From CAVRTM01 sp963696105 (GTDB lineage Bacteria; Actinomycetota; Actinomycetes; Actinomycetales; Dermatophilaceae): a stretch of DNA of 64,000 bases. A model generated the notes under the pieces. The model saw only the letters and a program-made list of their open reading frames with translations. It had not been told where the DNA came from and made no database searches. The stretch spans positions 620,001 through 684,000 of the forward strand of contig CAVOIP010000005.1 of NCBI GenBank assembly GCA_963696105.1, read 5' to 3'. Shown here in pieces: positions 20,158 through 30,725 of this stretch (position 1 is the stretch's first letter; each line of letters starts with the position of its first letter). Made by a program: the position numbers and the translations under genes.

Positions 20158-20724
20158 TCACGAGTAGACGTGCGGGGCGAGCGTGCCGACGACGCGCAGG
20201 TTGCGGTAGCGCTCGGCGTAGTCGAGGCCGTAGCCGACGACGAACTCGTTGGGGATGTCGAAGCCGACGTAGCGGACGTCGATCTCGACCTTGGCCGCCT
20301 CGGGCTTGCGCAGCAGGGTGCAGATCTCCACCGAGGCGGCAGACCGCGACTCCAGGTTGGCCTTGATCCAGCTGAGGGTGAGGCCGGAGTCGATGATGTC
20401 CTCGACGATCAGGACGTGCTTGTCGGTGATGTCGGTGTCGAGGTCCTTGATCAGCCGGACCACGCCGGAGGACTTGGTGCCCGAGCCGTAGGAGGAGATC
20501 GCGATCCAGTCCATCGGCGCCGTGCCGGGCAGCGCGCGCATCAGGTCGGCCATGACCATGACCGCGCCCTTGAGGATGCCCACGAGCAGCAGGTCCTTGC
20601 CCTCGTAGTCCCTCCAGATCTGGCTCCCGAGCTCGTCCAGCTTGGCGTGGATCTCCTCCTCGGTGATGAGCACACGCTCGAGGTCTGCTGCCATGTGGGC
20701 GGGGTCCACGGGATCTCCTGACAT
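20158..20724 (-). CDS. hpt: Hypoxanthine phosphoribosyltransferase
   Basis: This 188-residue enzyme makes IMP or GMP from hypoxanthine or guanine with PRPP. The PRPP-binding loop [14 protein letters not shown], the [16 protein letters not shown] strand and [18 protein letters not shown] are diagnostic. The ATG at 20724 (MSGDPVDP) gives the family N-terminus, although ATG 20694 (MAADLERV) is possible. It follows tilS in the conserved tilS-hpt-ftsH order. Confidence 0.95.
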   Translation of the reverse strand: MSGDPVDPAHMAADLERVLITEEEIHAKLDELGSQIWRDYEGKDLLLVGILKGAVMVMADLMRALPGTAPMDWIAISSYGSGTKSSGVVRLIKDLDTDITDKHVLIVEDIIDSGLTLSWIKANLESRSAASVEICTLLRKPEAAKVEIDVRYVGFDIPNEFVVGYGLDYAERYRNLRVVGTLAPHVYS

Positions 20725-20761
20725 GGGGGGCTGAGGCAGTCCACGTGCACCGCGGACCTTC

Positions 20762-21746
20762 CTATTGAACCGGACGCGCGGCGGCGATCCGCACCTGGCC
20801 ACCCTCACGCCGGCCCTGCAGGCCACCCGGCAGGTCGACCGGCCCCTGCCCGCGCCAGCGCGGGCCGACCAGCGCGTCGAGCGCGTCGACGTGCACGGCG
20901 AACAACGCCCCGGCCGGCGCCCCGGCCTCCACGGCCAGCAGCCGCCAGACCCGCGCCCGGACCGCCCGGGGCAGGGCCGCCAGCGCCGCGGCGTCGGGCG
21001 CGCCGGCGCCCAGCGTGCGCCGGGCCTCCACCGCGAGCCCGTCGATGAGGTCCGCGTCCTCGCGGAGCAGGTCCGCCGAGCGGGCGAGGGCGGGTACGAC
21101 GCCGGGGCCGAGCTCGCGCTCGAGCTCGCCCAGCAGCCGTCGGGCGCGGACCCGGCGGTAGGCCGGGTCCGCGTTGTGCGGGTCCTGCCACGGGTCGAGG
21201 CCCGTGACGGCGCAGGCCTGCGCGGTGGTGACCCGCGGGAGGTCCAGCAGCGGGCGCGCGAACACGCCGCGGCGGCGCGGCATACCGGCCAGGGACCGGG
21301 CGCCGGAGCCGCGGGCGAGGCCGAGCAGGACCTGCTCGGCCTGGTCGTCACGGGTGTGCCCGAGCAGCACCCGCCCGGCCCCGAGCTCCGCCGCGGCGGC
21401 CTGCAGGGCGTCGTACCGGGCCGTGCGGGCCGCCGCCTCGGGCCCCTCCCCGGCCGCCCGCACCGTCACCGGCAGGACGTGGACGGGGAGGAGGCCCAGG
21501 TCGGCGACAGGTCGCGGCCACGCGGGCGGCGACGTCGCCGGAGCCCGCCTGCAGGGCGTGGTCCACCACCAGCGCACCCGCCCGCAGCCCCGCCCGCGGC
21601 GCCTCGAACGCCGCCGCGGCGGCCAGGGCCAGGGAGTCCGCGCCCCCGCTGCACGCCACGAGGACCAGCGCGCCCGCCGGCAGCGCCGCGAGCTCCGCGC
21701 GTACGGCGACCCGGGTCGCGGCCACCGCCGGGTGCGGCCCGGTCAT
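20762..21746 (-). pseudogene. tilS: tRNA(Ile)-lysidine synthetase, interrupted by one frameshift
   Basis: TilS adds lysine to C34 of the CAU-anticodon isoleucine tRNA and is normally essential. The ATP-binding loop [13 protein letters not shown] and [19 protein letters not shown] lie in the frame starting at ATG 21746. The rest ([44 protein letters not shown]) lies in a second frame ending at 20762. Removing one T near 21512 restores one protein of about 327 residues. Because the gene is essential, an assembly error is more likely than loss. The start overlaps the corrected metalloprotease stop (ATGA). Confidence 0.85.
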
Positions 21747-22836
21747 CCGTGGACGCGCCGGACCCACCGTCGGGCTGCTGGATCTCCTCGGGCAGCGGCA
21801 GGGTCTGCGGGGAGGTCCACACGGCGTTGAACCCGTCGACACCGACCGCCTCGGTGACGGCGCGGACGAAGACGGCGCCGTCGCGGTACTGGCGCATCTT
21901 GGCCTCGAGGCCCAGCACCCGGCGCAGCACCCGGTCGACGGTGCCCGCGCCCAGGCGGCGCTGCTGGAACTTGGCCCGGATCTCCTCCACGGAGGGGATG
22001 ACCCGCGGGCCCACGTCGTCCATGACCACGTCGGCGTGCCCCTCCAGCAGCGACATGACGGCGGTGACCCGGCCGATCTGGGCGCGCTGCTCGGGCGTGG
22101 CGAACAGGTCGGTCAGCCCACCGCCCCCGCTGCGCAGAGCCTCCGGCAGGTTGCGCGCCATCTGCTGCAGCTTGGCGCCGAGCTCCTCGGGGTCCGGGGC
22201 CAGGCCCTGCGAGAGCTCGCGCGCGGAGTCGACCAGGTGGGTCCGCAGCCACGGCACGGCGGTGAACTGGACCCGGTGGGTCTCCTCGTGCAGCGCCACC
22301 CACAGGCGGAAGTCCTGCGGGTCCACGGCCAGCTCGGTCTCGGTGTGCAGGATGTTGGGCGCGACGAGCAGCAGCCGGGGCGAGCCGTTCGGGGCGAGGT
22401 CGTACTGGCCGAGGACCTTGCTGGCGAGGAAGGCCATGAGCGCGCCGGCCTCACCGCCGGTGACCTTGCTGCCGACGGACTGCGCCAGGCCCGCACCGGG
22501 GACGGCGCCCTTGCGCTTGTCGAGCATGGCGTGGATGACCGGCTCGAGCAGGTCCCGCAAGGAGTCGACGTTGGCGTCGATCCAGCCGCCGCGGTCCACG
22601 ATCAGCACCGGGCTCGCCCCCGCCGGGGCGTGCATCCGGGCGGTCTCGGCGACCGGCGCCGCGGCCCGCTGGGCCGCCGAGCGCAGCTCGGCCACCACGG
22701 CCGCCGCCTCGCGCGCGCTCACCCGTGGGCCCGCCGGGACCAGCCGCCGGCCGGAGGCCTTGGCCAGGTCCCAGTCGACGTGCCCGCTGGCCGGTCGGGT
22801 GGTGCCCGTGTCGGAGGTCGTCGCCATGCTGCTCAC
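21743..22836 (-). CDS. Zinc-dependent metalloprotease of the DUF2342 family, frameshifted in the last residues
   Basis: The protein has the zinc motif HEETH with a later EGHAD, plus [12 protein letters not shown] and [12 protein letters not shown], placing it in the actinobacterial DUF2342 family (often annotated as F420-associated or zinc-dependent metalloprotease). Its substrate is unknown. As given, the frame fails to stop and runs through tilS to 21466. One added C near 21776 gives the ending RWVRRVHG and a TGA overlapping the tilS ATG, which resembles the usual family ending, so I place the end at 21743. Starts are GTG 22836 or ATG 22827. Confidence 0.84.
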
Positions 22837-22897
22837 CGTATCCCTGAGGTGGTCTGTGGGCCCGGCGCTCCGGGGTCTGGACCGCCCGGCGCCGAGG

Positions 22898-24478
22898 TCA
22901 GCGGCACCCGCAGGTCGCGAGCATCGCCACGAAGCGGTCCAACGCGGCCCTCGCGGTCAGCGTTCCCACGCCCGGCGGGATCTCGTCGGCCAGGACGACG
23001 TACAGCAGGAGCCGCCCGTCGCGGTCGACCACGGTGCCGGCCAGCGCGCTCGCGCCGGTGAGGGTGCCGGTCTTGGCCCGCGCGATGCCCGCCGCGGCCC
23101 GCGAGCGGGGCGTGTGGAACCGGTCGTGCAGGGTGCCGGTGAGCCCGGCCACCGGCAGCCCGGCGACGACCTCGCGCAGCCCCGGCAGGGTGCCCCGCGC
23201 GGCCAGCGCCAGCAGGTCGCCGAGGATGCGGGGCGGCAGGACGGTGCCGCGCGACAGGCCGCTCGTGTCGAGCATCGTGACGCCGGAGACATCGACCCCC
23301 TGGGCGCGGACCTGCTGGCGCACCCACCGCGCGACCTCGGCGAAGCCCAGCTCTGCGCCCGAGCGGCCGGCGTGCGCGGCCGCCTGCCGGGCCAGGGACT
23401 CGGTCAGCGCGTTGTCGCTGTCGGCCAGAGCGAGCGCCAGGACCTCGGCGACCGGCGCCGAGCGCACCTCCCCCAGCAAGGCGCCCGCGGACGTCCCCGC
23501 CGAGGGCGTGGCGGGGGCGCCCTGCGGGGCGCCGACAGTGGCGGTGGCGGTGCCGGCGGTGGCGGTGGCGGTGGCACTGGCGGTAGCACCGGGGGTGGCG
23601 CCGGAGCCGGCCGGAGCCGTCGCGCGGTCGACGTTGCTCGCGACCCGGATGCCGTGACGGCCGAGGGCGCTGCGGAAGGCCCGGGCGGCGCTCATCGCAG
23701 GATCGGCCGGTGAGGCCGCGCCGGGCCGGGGGCGCTCGGTGGACAGACCCATCATGGCCACGGCCCCGGTCAGCCCGGCCGCGATGTCCACCGGCTCCCA
23801 GCCGGGCGCGTAGCGGGGCCCGGGTGCCAGGCGGTCGTCGAGGTGCAGCCGGATGCTGCTGACGCCCCGCGCCGTCAGGGCCGCGGCGGTCTGCCCGGCC
23901 AGGTCGTCCAGCCCGGCCCGCCCGGCGACGGCGGTGGGCGTGCCGCGGCCGGGGGCCAGCAACGTGTCGCCACCGGCCACGAGGACCACGTCGTGCGCCG
24001 TCGCGCCGGTGACCGCCCGGGTGCTCAGCTGCAGCCGGGGGTCCACCGTGGCCATGACGGCGGTGGCGGTGAGGAGCTTGGTCGTGGAGGCCGGGATGCC
24101 CGGCCGGTCCGCGTTGCGGTCGAGCAGGTGCGCCCCCGTCGCCGCGTCGCGGATCGTCACGCCGAGGGAACGGCCGAGCCCCGGGTCGGCCAACGCCGGT
24201 GCCAGCACCTTGGCCAGGGCCGGCCCGGCCGGCAGAGGGGCCTGCGTGCCGGCGACCAGCAGCGGCGTGGCCGGTGACGCCTCGGCCAGCGGGACGGCGA
24301 CGGCGGGCGCCCCTGCTCCCCCGGCCGTGGCCGGAACGGGCGGGGACGCCGGGTCAGCGGACCGGGCCGGCGGCGGGTCGAGCGTGAGGATGCCGGGTAC
24401 GCGGTCCTCGATGTCGAGCCCGGCGTAGCCACCGGCGGCGAGCAGGAGGACGAGCCCGACGGCCAGGCCTCGGCGCAT
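22898..24478 (-). CDS. dacB: D-alanyl-D-alanine carboxypeptidase/endopeptidase (PBP4 type)
   Basis: This 526-residue penicillin-binding protein of class C trims peptidoglycan side chains. The three active-site motifs are in order: STTK (after DRPGIPA), SDN ([12 protein letters not shown]) and KTG (AKTGTLTGA). An N-terminal hydrophobic segment ([15 protein letters not shown]) directs export or anchors it. Between the motifs there is a non-conserved Ala/Thr/Gly/Pro-rich insert of about 45 residues. The ATG at 24478 is preceded by an AAGGGGGG ribosome site. It is divergent from ppa. Confidence 0.92.
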   Translation of the reverse strand: MRRGLAVGLVLLLAAGGYAGLDIEDRVPGILTLDPPPARSADPASPPVPATAGGAGAPAVAVPLAEASPATPLLVAGTQAPLPAGPALAKVLAPALADPGLGRSLGVTIRDAATGAHLLDRNADRPGIPASTTKLLTATAVMATVDPRLQLSTRAVTGATAHDVVLVAGGDTLLAPGRGTPTAVAGRAGLDDLAGQTAAALTARGVSSIRLHLDDRLAPGPRYAPGWEPVDIAAGLTGAVAMMGLSTERPRPGAASPADPAMSAARAFRSALGRHGIRVASNVDRATAPAGSGATPGATASATATATAGTATATVGAPQGAPATPSAGTSAGALLGEVRSAPVAEVLALALADSDNALTESLARQAAAHAGRSGAELGFAEVARWVRQQVRAQGVDVSGVTMLDTSGLSRGTVLPPRILGDLLALAARGTLPGLREVVAGLPVAGLTGTLHDRFHTPRSRAAAGIARAKTGTLTGASALAGTVVDRDGRLLLYVVLADEIPPGVGTLTARAALDRFVAMLATCGCR

Positions 24479-24557
24479 CAACCCCCCTTGCGGTGGACGG
24501 GCACGGGTACGGAACACTGGCGACGAGCCTAAGCCACAGTCTGAAAGGTGCTTCGCC

Positions 24558-25092
24558 ATGACCGGCACGCAGTACGACGTCACGATCGAGATCCCGCAGG
24601 GGCACCGCAACAAGTACGAGGTGGACCACGCGACAGGACGCATCCGGCTCGACCGGCTCCTGTTCACCTCCACCCGCTACCCGGCGGACTACGGCTACAT
24701 CGAGGACACCCTCGGTCAGGACGGCGACCCGCTGGACGCCCTCGTCCTGCTGGAGGAGCCCGACGTTCCCCGGCTGCCTCGTGGCGGCCCGGCCGATCGG
24801 CCTGTTCCGCATGACCGACGAGGCGGGCGGCGACGACAAGATCCTCTGCGTCCCGGCCAACGACCCCCGCGTCGCGCACATCACCGAGCTCGAGCACGTC
24901 AGCGAGTTCGACCGCCTGGAGATCCAGCACTTCTTCGAGACCTACAAGGACCTCGAGCCCGGCAAGTCGGTCGAGGGCGCCCACTGGGGCGGGCGCGCCG
25001 AGGCCGAGGAGGAGATCCAGAACTCCCTCCAGCGGGCCAAGGACGCCGGGATGACCACGGCACGCTGGCCCGGGCCGAACGCCACCCACTGA
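24558..25092 (+). pseudogene. ppa: Inorganic pyrophosphatase, interrupted by one frameshift
   Basis: The soluble family I pyrophosphatase hydrolyses PPi and is essential in almost all bacteria. The N-terminal half ([41 protein letters not shown]) is in the frame from ATG 24558. The second half ([33 protein letters not shown]) is in the next frame, ending at 25092. Removing one C from the CCC at about 24750-24752 joins them with the family sequence [12 protein letters not shown] at the junction. The expected total is about 177 residues. Because the gene is essential, a sequence error is more likely than a pseudogene. Confidence 0.87.
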
Positions 25093-25135
25093 CCGGGCAG
25101 GGACGGGCGCCGGACCCACCCGTCCCTCCACGCAC

Positions 25136-25178
25136 GCAAGAGGGGCGCCACCGCAGCTCGCGGTGGCGCCCCTCTTGC
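25136..25178. terminator. Strong bidirectional hairpin terminator
   Basis: A perfect 19-bp inverted repeat (25136-25154 pairs with 25160-25178) with a five-base loop AGCTC separates the convergent ppa and NlpC/P60 genes. There is no long T run, as is usual in high-GC actinobacteria. Confidence 0.85.
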
Positions 25179-25196
25179 ATGCCCGGGGTGGCAGCC

Positions 25197-26537
25197 TCAG
25201 GGGCGGCCGACCTCCATGACGATGTCGGGACGTCCGGCCCAGATGTTGGAGATCCGGACGTTGGCGCCGGTGTGCGGGGCCTCGATCATCATGTCGTTGC
25301 CGATGTACAGGCCGACGTGGTGGCTCGCTGCACCGGAGGTGCCGTAGAAGACCAGGTCGCCGGGCTGGGCCTGCGAGATCGGGAAGTGCCGGGTCTCCGC
25401 CCACTGGAAGCCGGTGTAGTGCGAGAGGTAGACGCCGGCCTGCGCCCACGCCTGCATGGTCAGGCCCGAGCAGTCCCACGACCCGGGCCCAGCGGCACCC
25501 CACACGTAGGGCTCCCCCATCTGGGCCTGGGCGAAGGCGAGCACCGCGCCGACCCCACCGCTGCGGCGTGCCGGTGGTGGCTCGACCGGAGCGGGGGCCG
25601 GGGGCGCCACGACGACCGGAGCCGGCGCGGGTGCCTGGTGGCTGGTGCTGGATCGCTGCTGGCGCGCGGCCGCCTCACGGGCCGCCGCCTCCCGGGCCGC
25701 CTCACGGGCGGCTGCCTGGCGAGCCGCCTCACGCGCCAGTCGCTCGGCTGCCGCCTTGGCCGCGGCGGCCGCACGGGCCTCGGCCTCGGCCTTGAGGCCG
25801 GCCTGGCGCCGGCCCTCGAGGACGACGGAGGTGTGCTGCAGCGTGGCGAGCTGGGCCACGAGCCGGGCCTGCTGCCGCTGGATCGCCACGGTCTGGGCCT
25901 GCGCCGCGTCTGCCATGGACTGGGCCTGGGCGCGGGCGGTCTCGGCCGCCTGGGCCGCTGCGAGCTGCTGGGCCTGGGCCCGGGCTGCCTGCCGCTGCAG
26001 GACGCCGGCGACGACAGCGGTGGCCGACGCCTCCTGCAGCACCTGGGTGCGCAGGTCGCTGACCACGGCCATGCCGCTGGCCCGGTCGATCACATCCTGG
26101 GGACCGTTGCTGGACAGGATCGTCTCCAGCCCGCTGAAGCTCCCGCCTCCCTGCATGTACGCCTGGGCGGCGAGCTGGCCCACCTTGTCCGAGGCGGCCT
26201 GGGCGGTCCGGCCCGCGGCGCTGGCCTGCCGGCTCGCGGACTGCGCCGCGTCCGTGCGCTGCTGTAGCAGGACCCGGGCGCCGTTGTAGCGCTCGGCGGC
26301 CATCTCGGCGCGGTCCTGGACCTCGACGAGGCGGGCGCTGGCCGCGGCGTACTGGGCCTGGGCGGCGGCGACCTGGCCGGCCTTGCCGGAGGCCGCGGCC
26401 TTGGCGTCCTGGACCTCCTTGGCCGAGGGGTAGACCGGCTTGGCCGAGGCGGTCAGCACCGGGGTCATGCCGCAGGCGAGGGCCGCGGTGGCGGCCAGCA
26501 CGACGGTGGCACGGCAGGAGGAGCGCAGACTCGGCAC
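25197..26537 (-). CDS. Secreted NlpC/P60 peptidoglycan endopeptidase with coiled-coil region
   Basis: The 446-residue protein has a signal peptide ([15 protein letters not shown]), a long Ala/Gln/Arg-rich coiled-coil region (about residues 35-300) of the kind found in RipA-like hydrolases, a Pro-rich linker and a C-terminal NlpC/P60 domain. The domain shows the catalytic Cys in WDCSGL and His in SHHVGLYIG. Such enzymes cut peptide stems of peptidoglycan during cell separation. The start is GTG 26537. No neighbouring partner gene is seen; it is convergent with ppa across a strong hairpin. Confidence 0.92.
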   Translation of the reverse strand: MPSLRSSCRATVVLAATAALACGMTPVLTASAKPVYPSAKEVQDAKAAASGKAGQVAAAQAQYAAASARLVEVQDRAEMAAERYNGARVLLQQRTDAAQSASRQASAAGRTAQAASDKVGQLAAQAYMQGGGSFSGLETILSSNGPQDVIDRASGMAVVSDLRTQVLQEASATAVVAGVLQRQAARAQAQQLAAAQAAETARAQAQSMADAAQAQTVAIQRQQARLVAQLATLQHTSVVLEGRRQAGLKAEAEARAAAAAKAAAERLAREAARQAAAREAAREAAAREAAARQQRSSTSHQAPAPAPVVVAPPAPAPVEPPPARRSGGVGAVLAFAQAQMGEPYVWGAAGPGSWDCSGLTMQAWAQAGVYLSHYTGFQWAETRHFPISQAQPGDLVFYGTSGAASHHVGLYIGNDMMIEAPHTGANVRISNIWAGRPDIVMEVGRP

Positions 26538-26815
26538 GGGGGTGTTGCCTCTCGATCGACGGTGTCAGCCGCCCGAGACTAAAGCCGTTCCATCACTCTG
26601 TGCACACGAGTCACACCATTCACAGGCCATCAGACCGCCGAGGACACCGCCAGGCGGAATCGCGTGACGAATGACAATCCTGTCTTTCCGCAGGTCAATC
26701 CCCTATCGGAGGCAGTCGGCGGTGCGACATTCAACGTAGATCACGAAACCATCACGATGGGGCCCCGGCGGCGCAGACACGCGCGCCGCGCCGCCCCGGG
26801 GCGGCCGCGCCGACC
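26538..26815. promoter_or_regulatory. Upstream region of the NlpC/P60 gene
   Basis: This 278-base stretch is visibly poorer in GC than its surroundings and holds the promoter of the NlpC/P60 gene. At 26599-26615 there is a TGTG-N9-CACA sequence resembling, but one base longer than, a CRP/GlxR site. I see no recognisable c-di-AMP (ydaO-type) riboswitch, although such elements precede this type of gene in some actinobacteria. Confidence 0.35.
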
Positions 26816-28165
26816 TCAGCCTTGGCGGACCGCGGAGGGCCGCATGGCGGCGTACAGGCCGTCCTCGCTCTCCGCGATCACCCGCCGCGTGCGCCGGCGG
26901 AAGCGCAGGATCTGGACCACCCCGAGGACCCAGACGAGGTACTGGACCGACATGGCGACCCGGAACGAGTCGGTGGTGTAGGTGGAGGGCCCGCCGGGGG
27001 CGACGTGGTCCAGGACCAGCCCGATGAGGGCGATCGTCGACAGCGCGGCCAGGAACCCGCCCACGTTGACGATGCCGGTCGCGCTGCCGATGCGTGTCGG
27101 CGGGTTGAAGGTGCGGGCCAGGTCGAAGCCGACCATCGAGCCCGGGCCACCGAGGGAGATCACGACGACCAGCAGGGCCAGCACCGGCAGCGGCGCCCGA
27201 CCCGGCCAGAGCAGCACGACGGCCCAGGACAGCATGATCGCCGCGACGATCCAGAGCACCAGGGTGGAGCGCGAGTACGGCCAGCGCGTCACGAACGTGC
27301 CGACGATCGGGCTCGCGATCACCGTGGCCACCGTCATCAGCATCAGCAGCGCGCTCGCCGTGCCGGTGGACAGCCCCTGGCCCGAGACGAGGAACGGGAA
27401 GCCCCACAGCAGGGCGAAAACGTTGGACCCGAACTGGGCGGAGAAGTGGGACCAGAGGCCGAGCCGGGTGCCCGGTTCACCCCAGGCCAGCCGCACCGCG
27501 CGGGCGACCGCCCGCACCTTCAGCTCCTCCCGGTGGTGGCTGGCGTACGGCGAGTCGCGCACCACCAGCACGAGCACGACACCGAGCACCACGCCGACGG
27601 CGGCGGCGGCGGCGAAGGACGGGGTCCATCCCCACGCGGACAGGGCCAGGGCCAGTGGCGCCGCTGACGCCAGGGCGCCGAGCTGGCCGAGCACGCCGGT
27701 GACCTGGGTGATCATCGCGGTCCGGCCCGGCGGGAACCACAGGGCGACCAGCCGCAGCAGGCTGATGAAGACCATGGCATCGCCCATCCCGACGAACACG
27801 CGGGCCACGACGCCCTCCGCGAACGAGCCGGCGAAGGCGAACCCGAGCTGGGCGCAGGACATCAGGGCGACGCCGGTGATGAGCATCGTGCGGGAGCCGA
27901 CGCGGTCCAGGATCGCCCCGACCGGGATCTGCATCCCGGCGTAGACGAACAGCTGGACCATCGTGAACGTCGCGAGCTGGGCCGAGCTGATGTGGAACCG
28001 CTCGGCGGCCACGAGGCCGGCAACGCCCAGGGAGGTGCGGTGGAAGACCGCGAGCACGTAGACCGCGATGGCCGCCGCCCAGACCGCCCACGCCCGGCGA
28101 CCGCCGAGGGGGTGGACGAGGGTGGGGTCGCCGGTCGTCCGGCGCGCGGCTGTCGCGCGGCTCAC
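26816..28165 (-). CDS. Major facilitator superfamily transporter, 449 residues
   Basis: The product has twelve predicted membrane segments and the MFS loop signature DRVGSRTM between helices 2 and 3. The N-terminal motif VFHRTSLGVAGL and the WFPPGRTAMITQV segment place it in a group of bacterial MFS carriers of unknown substrate. It starts at GTG 28165, overlapping the GntR stop (GTGA), so the two are one operon. The GntR protein probably senses the transported compound or a derivative. Confidence 0.88.
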   Translation of the reverse strand: MSRATAARRTTGDPTLVHPLGGRRAWAVWAAAIAVYVLAVFHRTSLGVAGLVAAERFHISSAQLATFTMVQLFVYAGMQIPVGAILDRVGSRTMLITGVALMSCAQLGFAFAGSFAEGVVARVFVGMGDAMVFISLLRLVALWFPPGRTAMITQVTGVLGQLGALASAAPLALALSAWGWTPSFAAAAAVGVVLGVVLVLVVRDSPYASHHREELKVRAVARAVRLAWGEPGTRLGLWSHFSAQFGSNVFALLWGFPFLVSGQGLSTGTASALLMLMTVATVIASPIVGTFVTRWPYSRSTLVLWIVAAIMLSWAVVLLWPGRAPLPVLALLVVVISLGGPGSMVGFDLARTFNPPTRIGSATGIVNVGGFLAALSTIALIGLVLDHVAPGGPSTYTTDSFRVAMSVQYLVWVLGVVQILRFRRRTRRVIAESEDGLYAAMRPSAVRQG

Positions 28166-28809
28166 CGGCCCACCCCGGCCACGTCGCGGGCCACGTCGAG
28201 GTGGGCCCGGGTGAGGGTGAGGAACCGCGCCTTGTCCTCGCCGCGCAGCGCCGCCAGCAGCCGCTCGTGGCCGTCCACCGCGGCGTCCATCCGGGGCCGG
28301 GACATGCGCATCACGGCGGTGGAGATGCACAGCTGCCGCTCCCGCAGCCCCCGGTAGGAGCGGGTCAGCAGCTCGTTGCCGGCGGCGGCGACGACGCGCT
28401 CGTGGAAGGCGCGGTCGGCCGTGGTGAAGTCGAGGAAGGCGTCCACCTGCCGGGCCCGGCGCATCTCCTCCAGCAGCAGCTCGAGCTCGGGTGCGATCTC
28501 CGCGCGCCGCGGCCACGCCCGGTCCGCCGCCCACTCCTCGATCAGCGCGCGCGCCTCGACGACGTCGTGCGCCTCCTGCGCGGAGACGGGCACGACCAGG
28601 GCGCCCTTCTTGGGATAGAGCCGGACCAGCCCCTCGGACTCCAGCCGCAGCAGCGCCTCACGCACGGGCGTGCGGGAGACGCCGAGCCGCTCGGCCACGT
28701 CCCCCTCGGTCAGCAGCGTGCCGCCGGGGTGGGTGCCCTCGAGGATGGCGCGCTTGAGGTGGTCGTAGGCCCGCGTCGCCGCGGAAGGGTGGAAAGGCGA
28801 GGTGTCCAT
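28162..28809 (-). CDS. GntR-family transcriptional regulator, FCD (FadR) subfamily
   Basis: This 215-residue regulator has an N-terminal winged helix (AYDHLKRAILEGTHPGG, DVAERLGVSRTPVREALLRL) and a C-terminal all-helical FCD domain that usually binds an organic acid. It is the first gene of a two-gene operon with an MFS carrier. A near-perfect operator touches its start codon, consistent with autoregulation. The ligand is unknown. Confidence 0.9.
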   Translation of the reverse strand: MDTSPFHPSAATRAYDHLKRAILEGTHPGGTLLTEGDVAERLGVSRTPVREALLRLESEGLVRLYPKKGALVVPVSAQEAHDVVEARALIEEWAADRAWPRRAEIAPELELLLEEMRRARQVDAFLDFTTADRAFHERVVAAAGNELLTRSYRGLRERQLCISTAVMRMSRPRMDAAVDGHERLLAALRGEDKARFLTLTRAHLDVARDVAGVGR

Positions 28810-28832
28810 GTTGCATCCATCTTAGATGCAAC
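28810..28832. promoter_or_regulatory. Probable GntR operator abutting the start codon
   Basis: GTTGCATC and GATGCAAC form perfect 8-bp arms separated by seven bases, with an inner CATCT-T-AGATG dyad. On the minus strand the sequence includes TAAGAT, a plausible -10 element nine bases before the ATG at 28809. The promoter, operator and start codon would therefore overlap, implying a leaderless or very short-leader mRNA that the regulator can shut off directly. Confidence 0.65.
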
Positions 28833-28869
28833 AGCCGACGGCCACGGTTCGCGGACCGGCATACGGACA

Positions 28870-28902
28870 GCGCCCGGCCCTCGTGTGCGGAGGGCCGGGC
28901 GC
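28870..28902. terminator. Hairpin terminator after the threonine-aldolase gene
   Basis: A perfect 13-bp stem (28870-28882 with 28890-28902) and a seven-base loop lie 22 bases beyond the stop of the threonine-aldolase gene. It ends the DUF6421 operon before the divergently organised GntR-MFS operon. Confidence 0.75.
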
Positions 28903-28924
28903 CGGTGGAGCGGAACGCGGCTCG

Positions 28925-30000
28925 TCAGGCCGGCCCCATCTCGGCGGCGACGGCCGCCGCGAACGCGTCGATGTCCTGCTCGGTGGTGTCGAAGGAGGTC
29001 ATCCAGCGCACCTCCCCGGTCTGCTCGTCCCAGACGTAGAAGGGGTACTGCTTCTGCAGCCGCTCGGTGACCGGCGGCGGCAGGACCGCGAAGACCGCGT
29101 TGGCCTGCACCGGTCGCTGCACGCTCGACACCGGGGAGGTCACGGACCGCGGCCTCGAGGCGCCGGGCCATCGCGTTGGCGTGGCCGGCGTTGCGCAGCC
29201 ACAGGTCCCCGGACAGCAGCGCGTCGAACTGCGCCGAGACGAACCGCATCTTGGAGGCCAGCTGCATCGCCGACTTGCGCAGGAAGTCGATCCCGCGCAC
29301 GGCGGCGGGGTTGAGCACCACGACGCACTCGCCGAGCATCAGGCCGTTCTTGGTGCCGCCGAAGGAGACCACGTCGACGCCGACGTCGGTGGTGAACGCC
29401 CGCAACGGCAGATCCAGGGATGCGGCCGCGTTGGCGATCCGGGCGCCGTCGAGGTGCACGACCATGCCGCGCTCGTGCGCGTGCTCGGTGAGACGCCGCG
29501 ATCTCCTCGACCGTGTAGCAGGTGCCCAGCTCGGTGCTCTGGGTGATCGAGACGACCTTGGGCTGGGCCCGGTGCTGGTCGCCGTACCCCCAGGCCTGCC
29601 GGTCGACCAGCTCGGGGGTGAGCTTGCCCTGGGGCGTCGGCACGGTCAGCAGCTTCAGGCCGCCGACCTTCTCCGGCGCGCCGCACTCGTCGACGTGGAT
29701 GTGCGCCGACTCCGCGCAGATCACCGCCTCCCAGCGCTCGGTCATCGCCTGCAGCGCGACGACGTTCGCGCCGGTGCCGTTGAAGACCGGGTATGCCGAC
29801 GCGTCGCTCCCGAAGTGCTCGCGGAAGACCTCCTGGAGCCGCTCGGTGTAGACGTCGGCGCCGTAGCTGACCTGGTGCCCGCCGTTGGCTGCGACGATCG
29901 CCTGGAGGACCTCGGGGTGGATGCCGGCGTAGTTGTCGCTGGCGAAGCCGCGGGCGTCGGGGTCGTGCAGGGGGGCGTGGGGGTCAGTCGGTGACGGCAA
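28925..30000 (-). pseudogene. Threonine-aldolase-like PLP enzyme, two frameshifts
   Basis: The product belongs to the fold type I beta-eliminating lyase/threonine aldolase family. FASDNYAGIHPEVLQAI, NGTGANVVALQAM and TQSTELGTCYTVEEIAA lie in the first frame. HLDGARIANAAA and VVSFGGTKNGLML, the latter with the PLP lysine, lie in the second. VQANAVFAVLPPPVTERLQ lies in the third. Breaks are near 29495 (one extra T) and 29140 (one missing G); correcting both gives about 358 residues. The start appears to be TTG 30000, overlapping the SDR end. True threonine aldolases cleave threonine to glycine and acetaldehyde; the actual substrate in this operon is unknown. Confidence 0.8.
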
Positions 30001-30725
30001 CTCGACGTCCGTTCAGCTCGGTGGCCGGGGTCAGCCACAGGTCGTGGATGGTGTCGGCCAGCGTCGAGACCTCGGTGTAGCCGCTGAACTTCGCCTGGGG
30101 CTTGGCCTCGCGCATGGCCGGGGTGAGCAAGCGCCTTGATCGGCAGGATCACCGCGGCGGCGTTGCTGCCCCGGAACGAGTCTGCCACCGCGAGGGTCCA
30201 GGCCTCGGCGGCGGCCTTGGCGGCGGCGTAGGAGGCGTTGGTCGCCGACGGCGCCTGCGCCTGCACCGTCGAGATGAGCACCAGCCGTGCGTCGTCGCTG
30301 GCCTTCAGGCTGTCATGGAACGCGCGTGAGGTGTGCTGCAGCGTGCGGACCAGCAGGTCCTGCAGCAGCGTCCAGTCCGCCAGGTCGGACTCGGTGATGG
30401 CGGCACCGCCCCGCCAGCCGCCGACGAGGTGGACCAGCCCGTCGACCCGGCCGAACTCGGCCAGCACCGAGGCGGCCCAGTCCAGGGTGGCCCGCTCGTC
30501 GAGCAGGTCCACGACCGCGGCGTGCACGCTGCCGCCGGCCGCGGCAGCGGCGTTGCCCTGGGCCACCACCGGCTCCAGCCGCTCGGCGCTGGCATCCGCG
30601 GCCACCACGGTCGCCCCGGCGGCGGCGAGGCGGGCCACCAGCGGCGGGCCGGCCGCGCCGGCCGCGCCGGCCACCACGACGACCCGCCCGGCGACCGAGC
30701 CGGGCCTCGGCGTCGTCGTACTCAC
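29984..30725 (-). pseudogene. Short-chain dehydrogenase/reductase, one frameshift
   Basis: The N-terminal Rossmann part (RVVVVAGAAGAAGPPLVARL) and the active-site region (LISTVQAQ then [12 protein letters not shown], giving the SDR Y-x3-K pair) are in the frame from GTG 30725. The end (LLTPAMREAKPQAKFSGYTE, WLTPATELNGRRVAV) is in a second frame, stopping at 29984. Removing one T near 30129 restores about 246 residues. The glycine motif is atypical (GAAGAAGPP). Its start overlaps the DUF6421 stop (GTGA) and its end overlaps the aldolase-like gene, so the three genes are one coupled unit. Confidence 0.8.

Noticed and set aside
24740..24760. Programmed ribosomal frameshift in ppa
   Set aside because: Pyrophosphatase genes are not known to use frameshifting, the site lacks a slippery heptamer, and many other genes in the window show the same one-base defect.
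26538..26815. Possible c-di-AMP riboswitch upstream of the NlpC/P60 gene
   Set aside because: Such elements occur before this gene type in actinobacteria, but I could not find the conserved core sequence or a convincing fold here.
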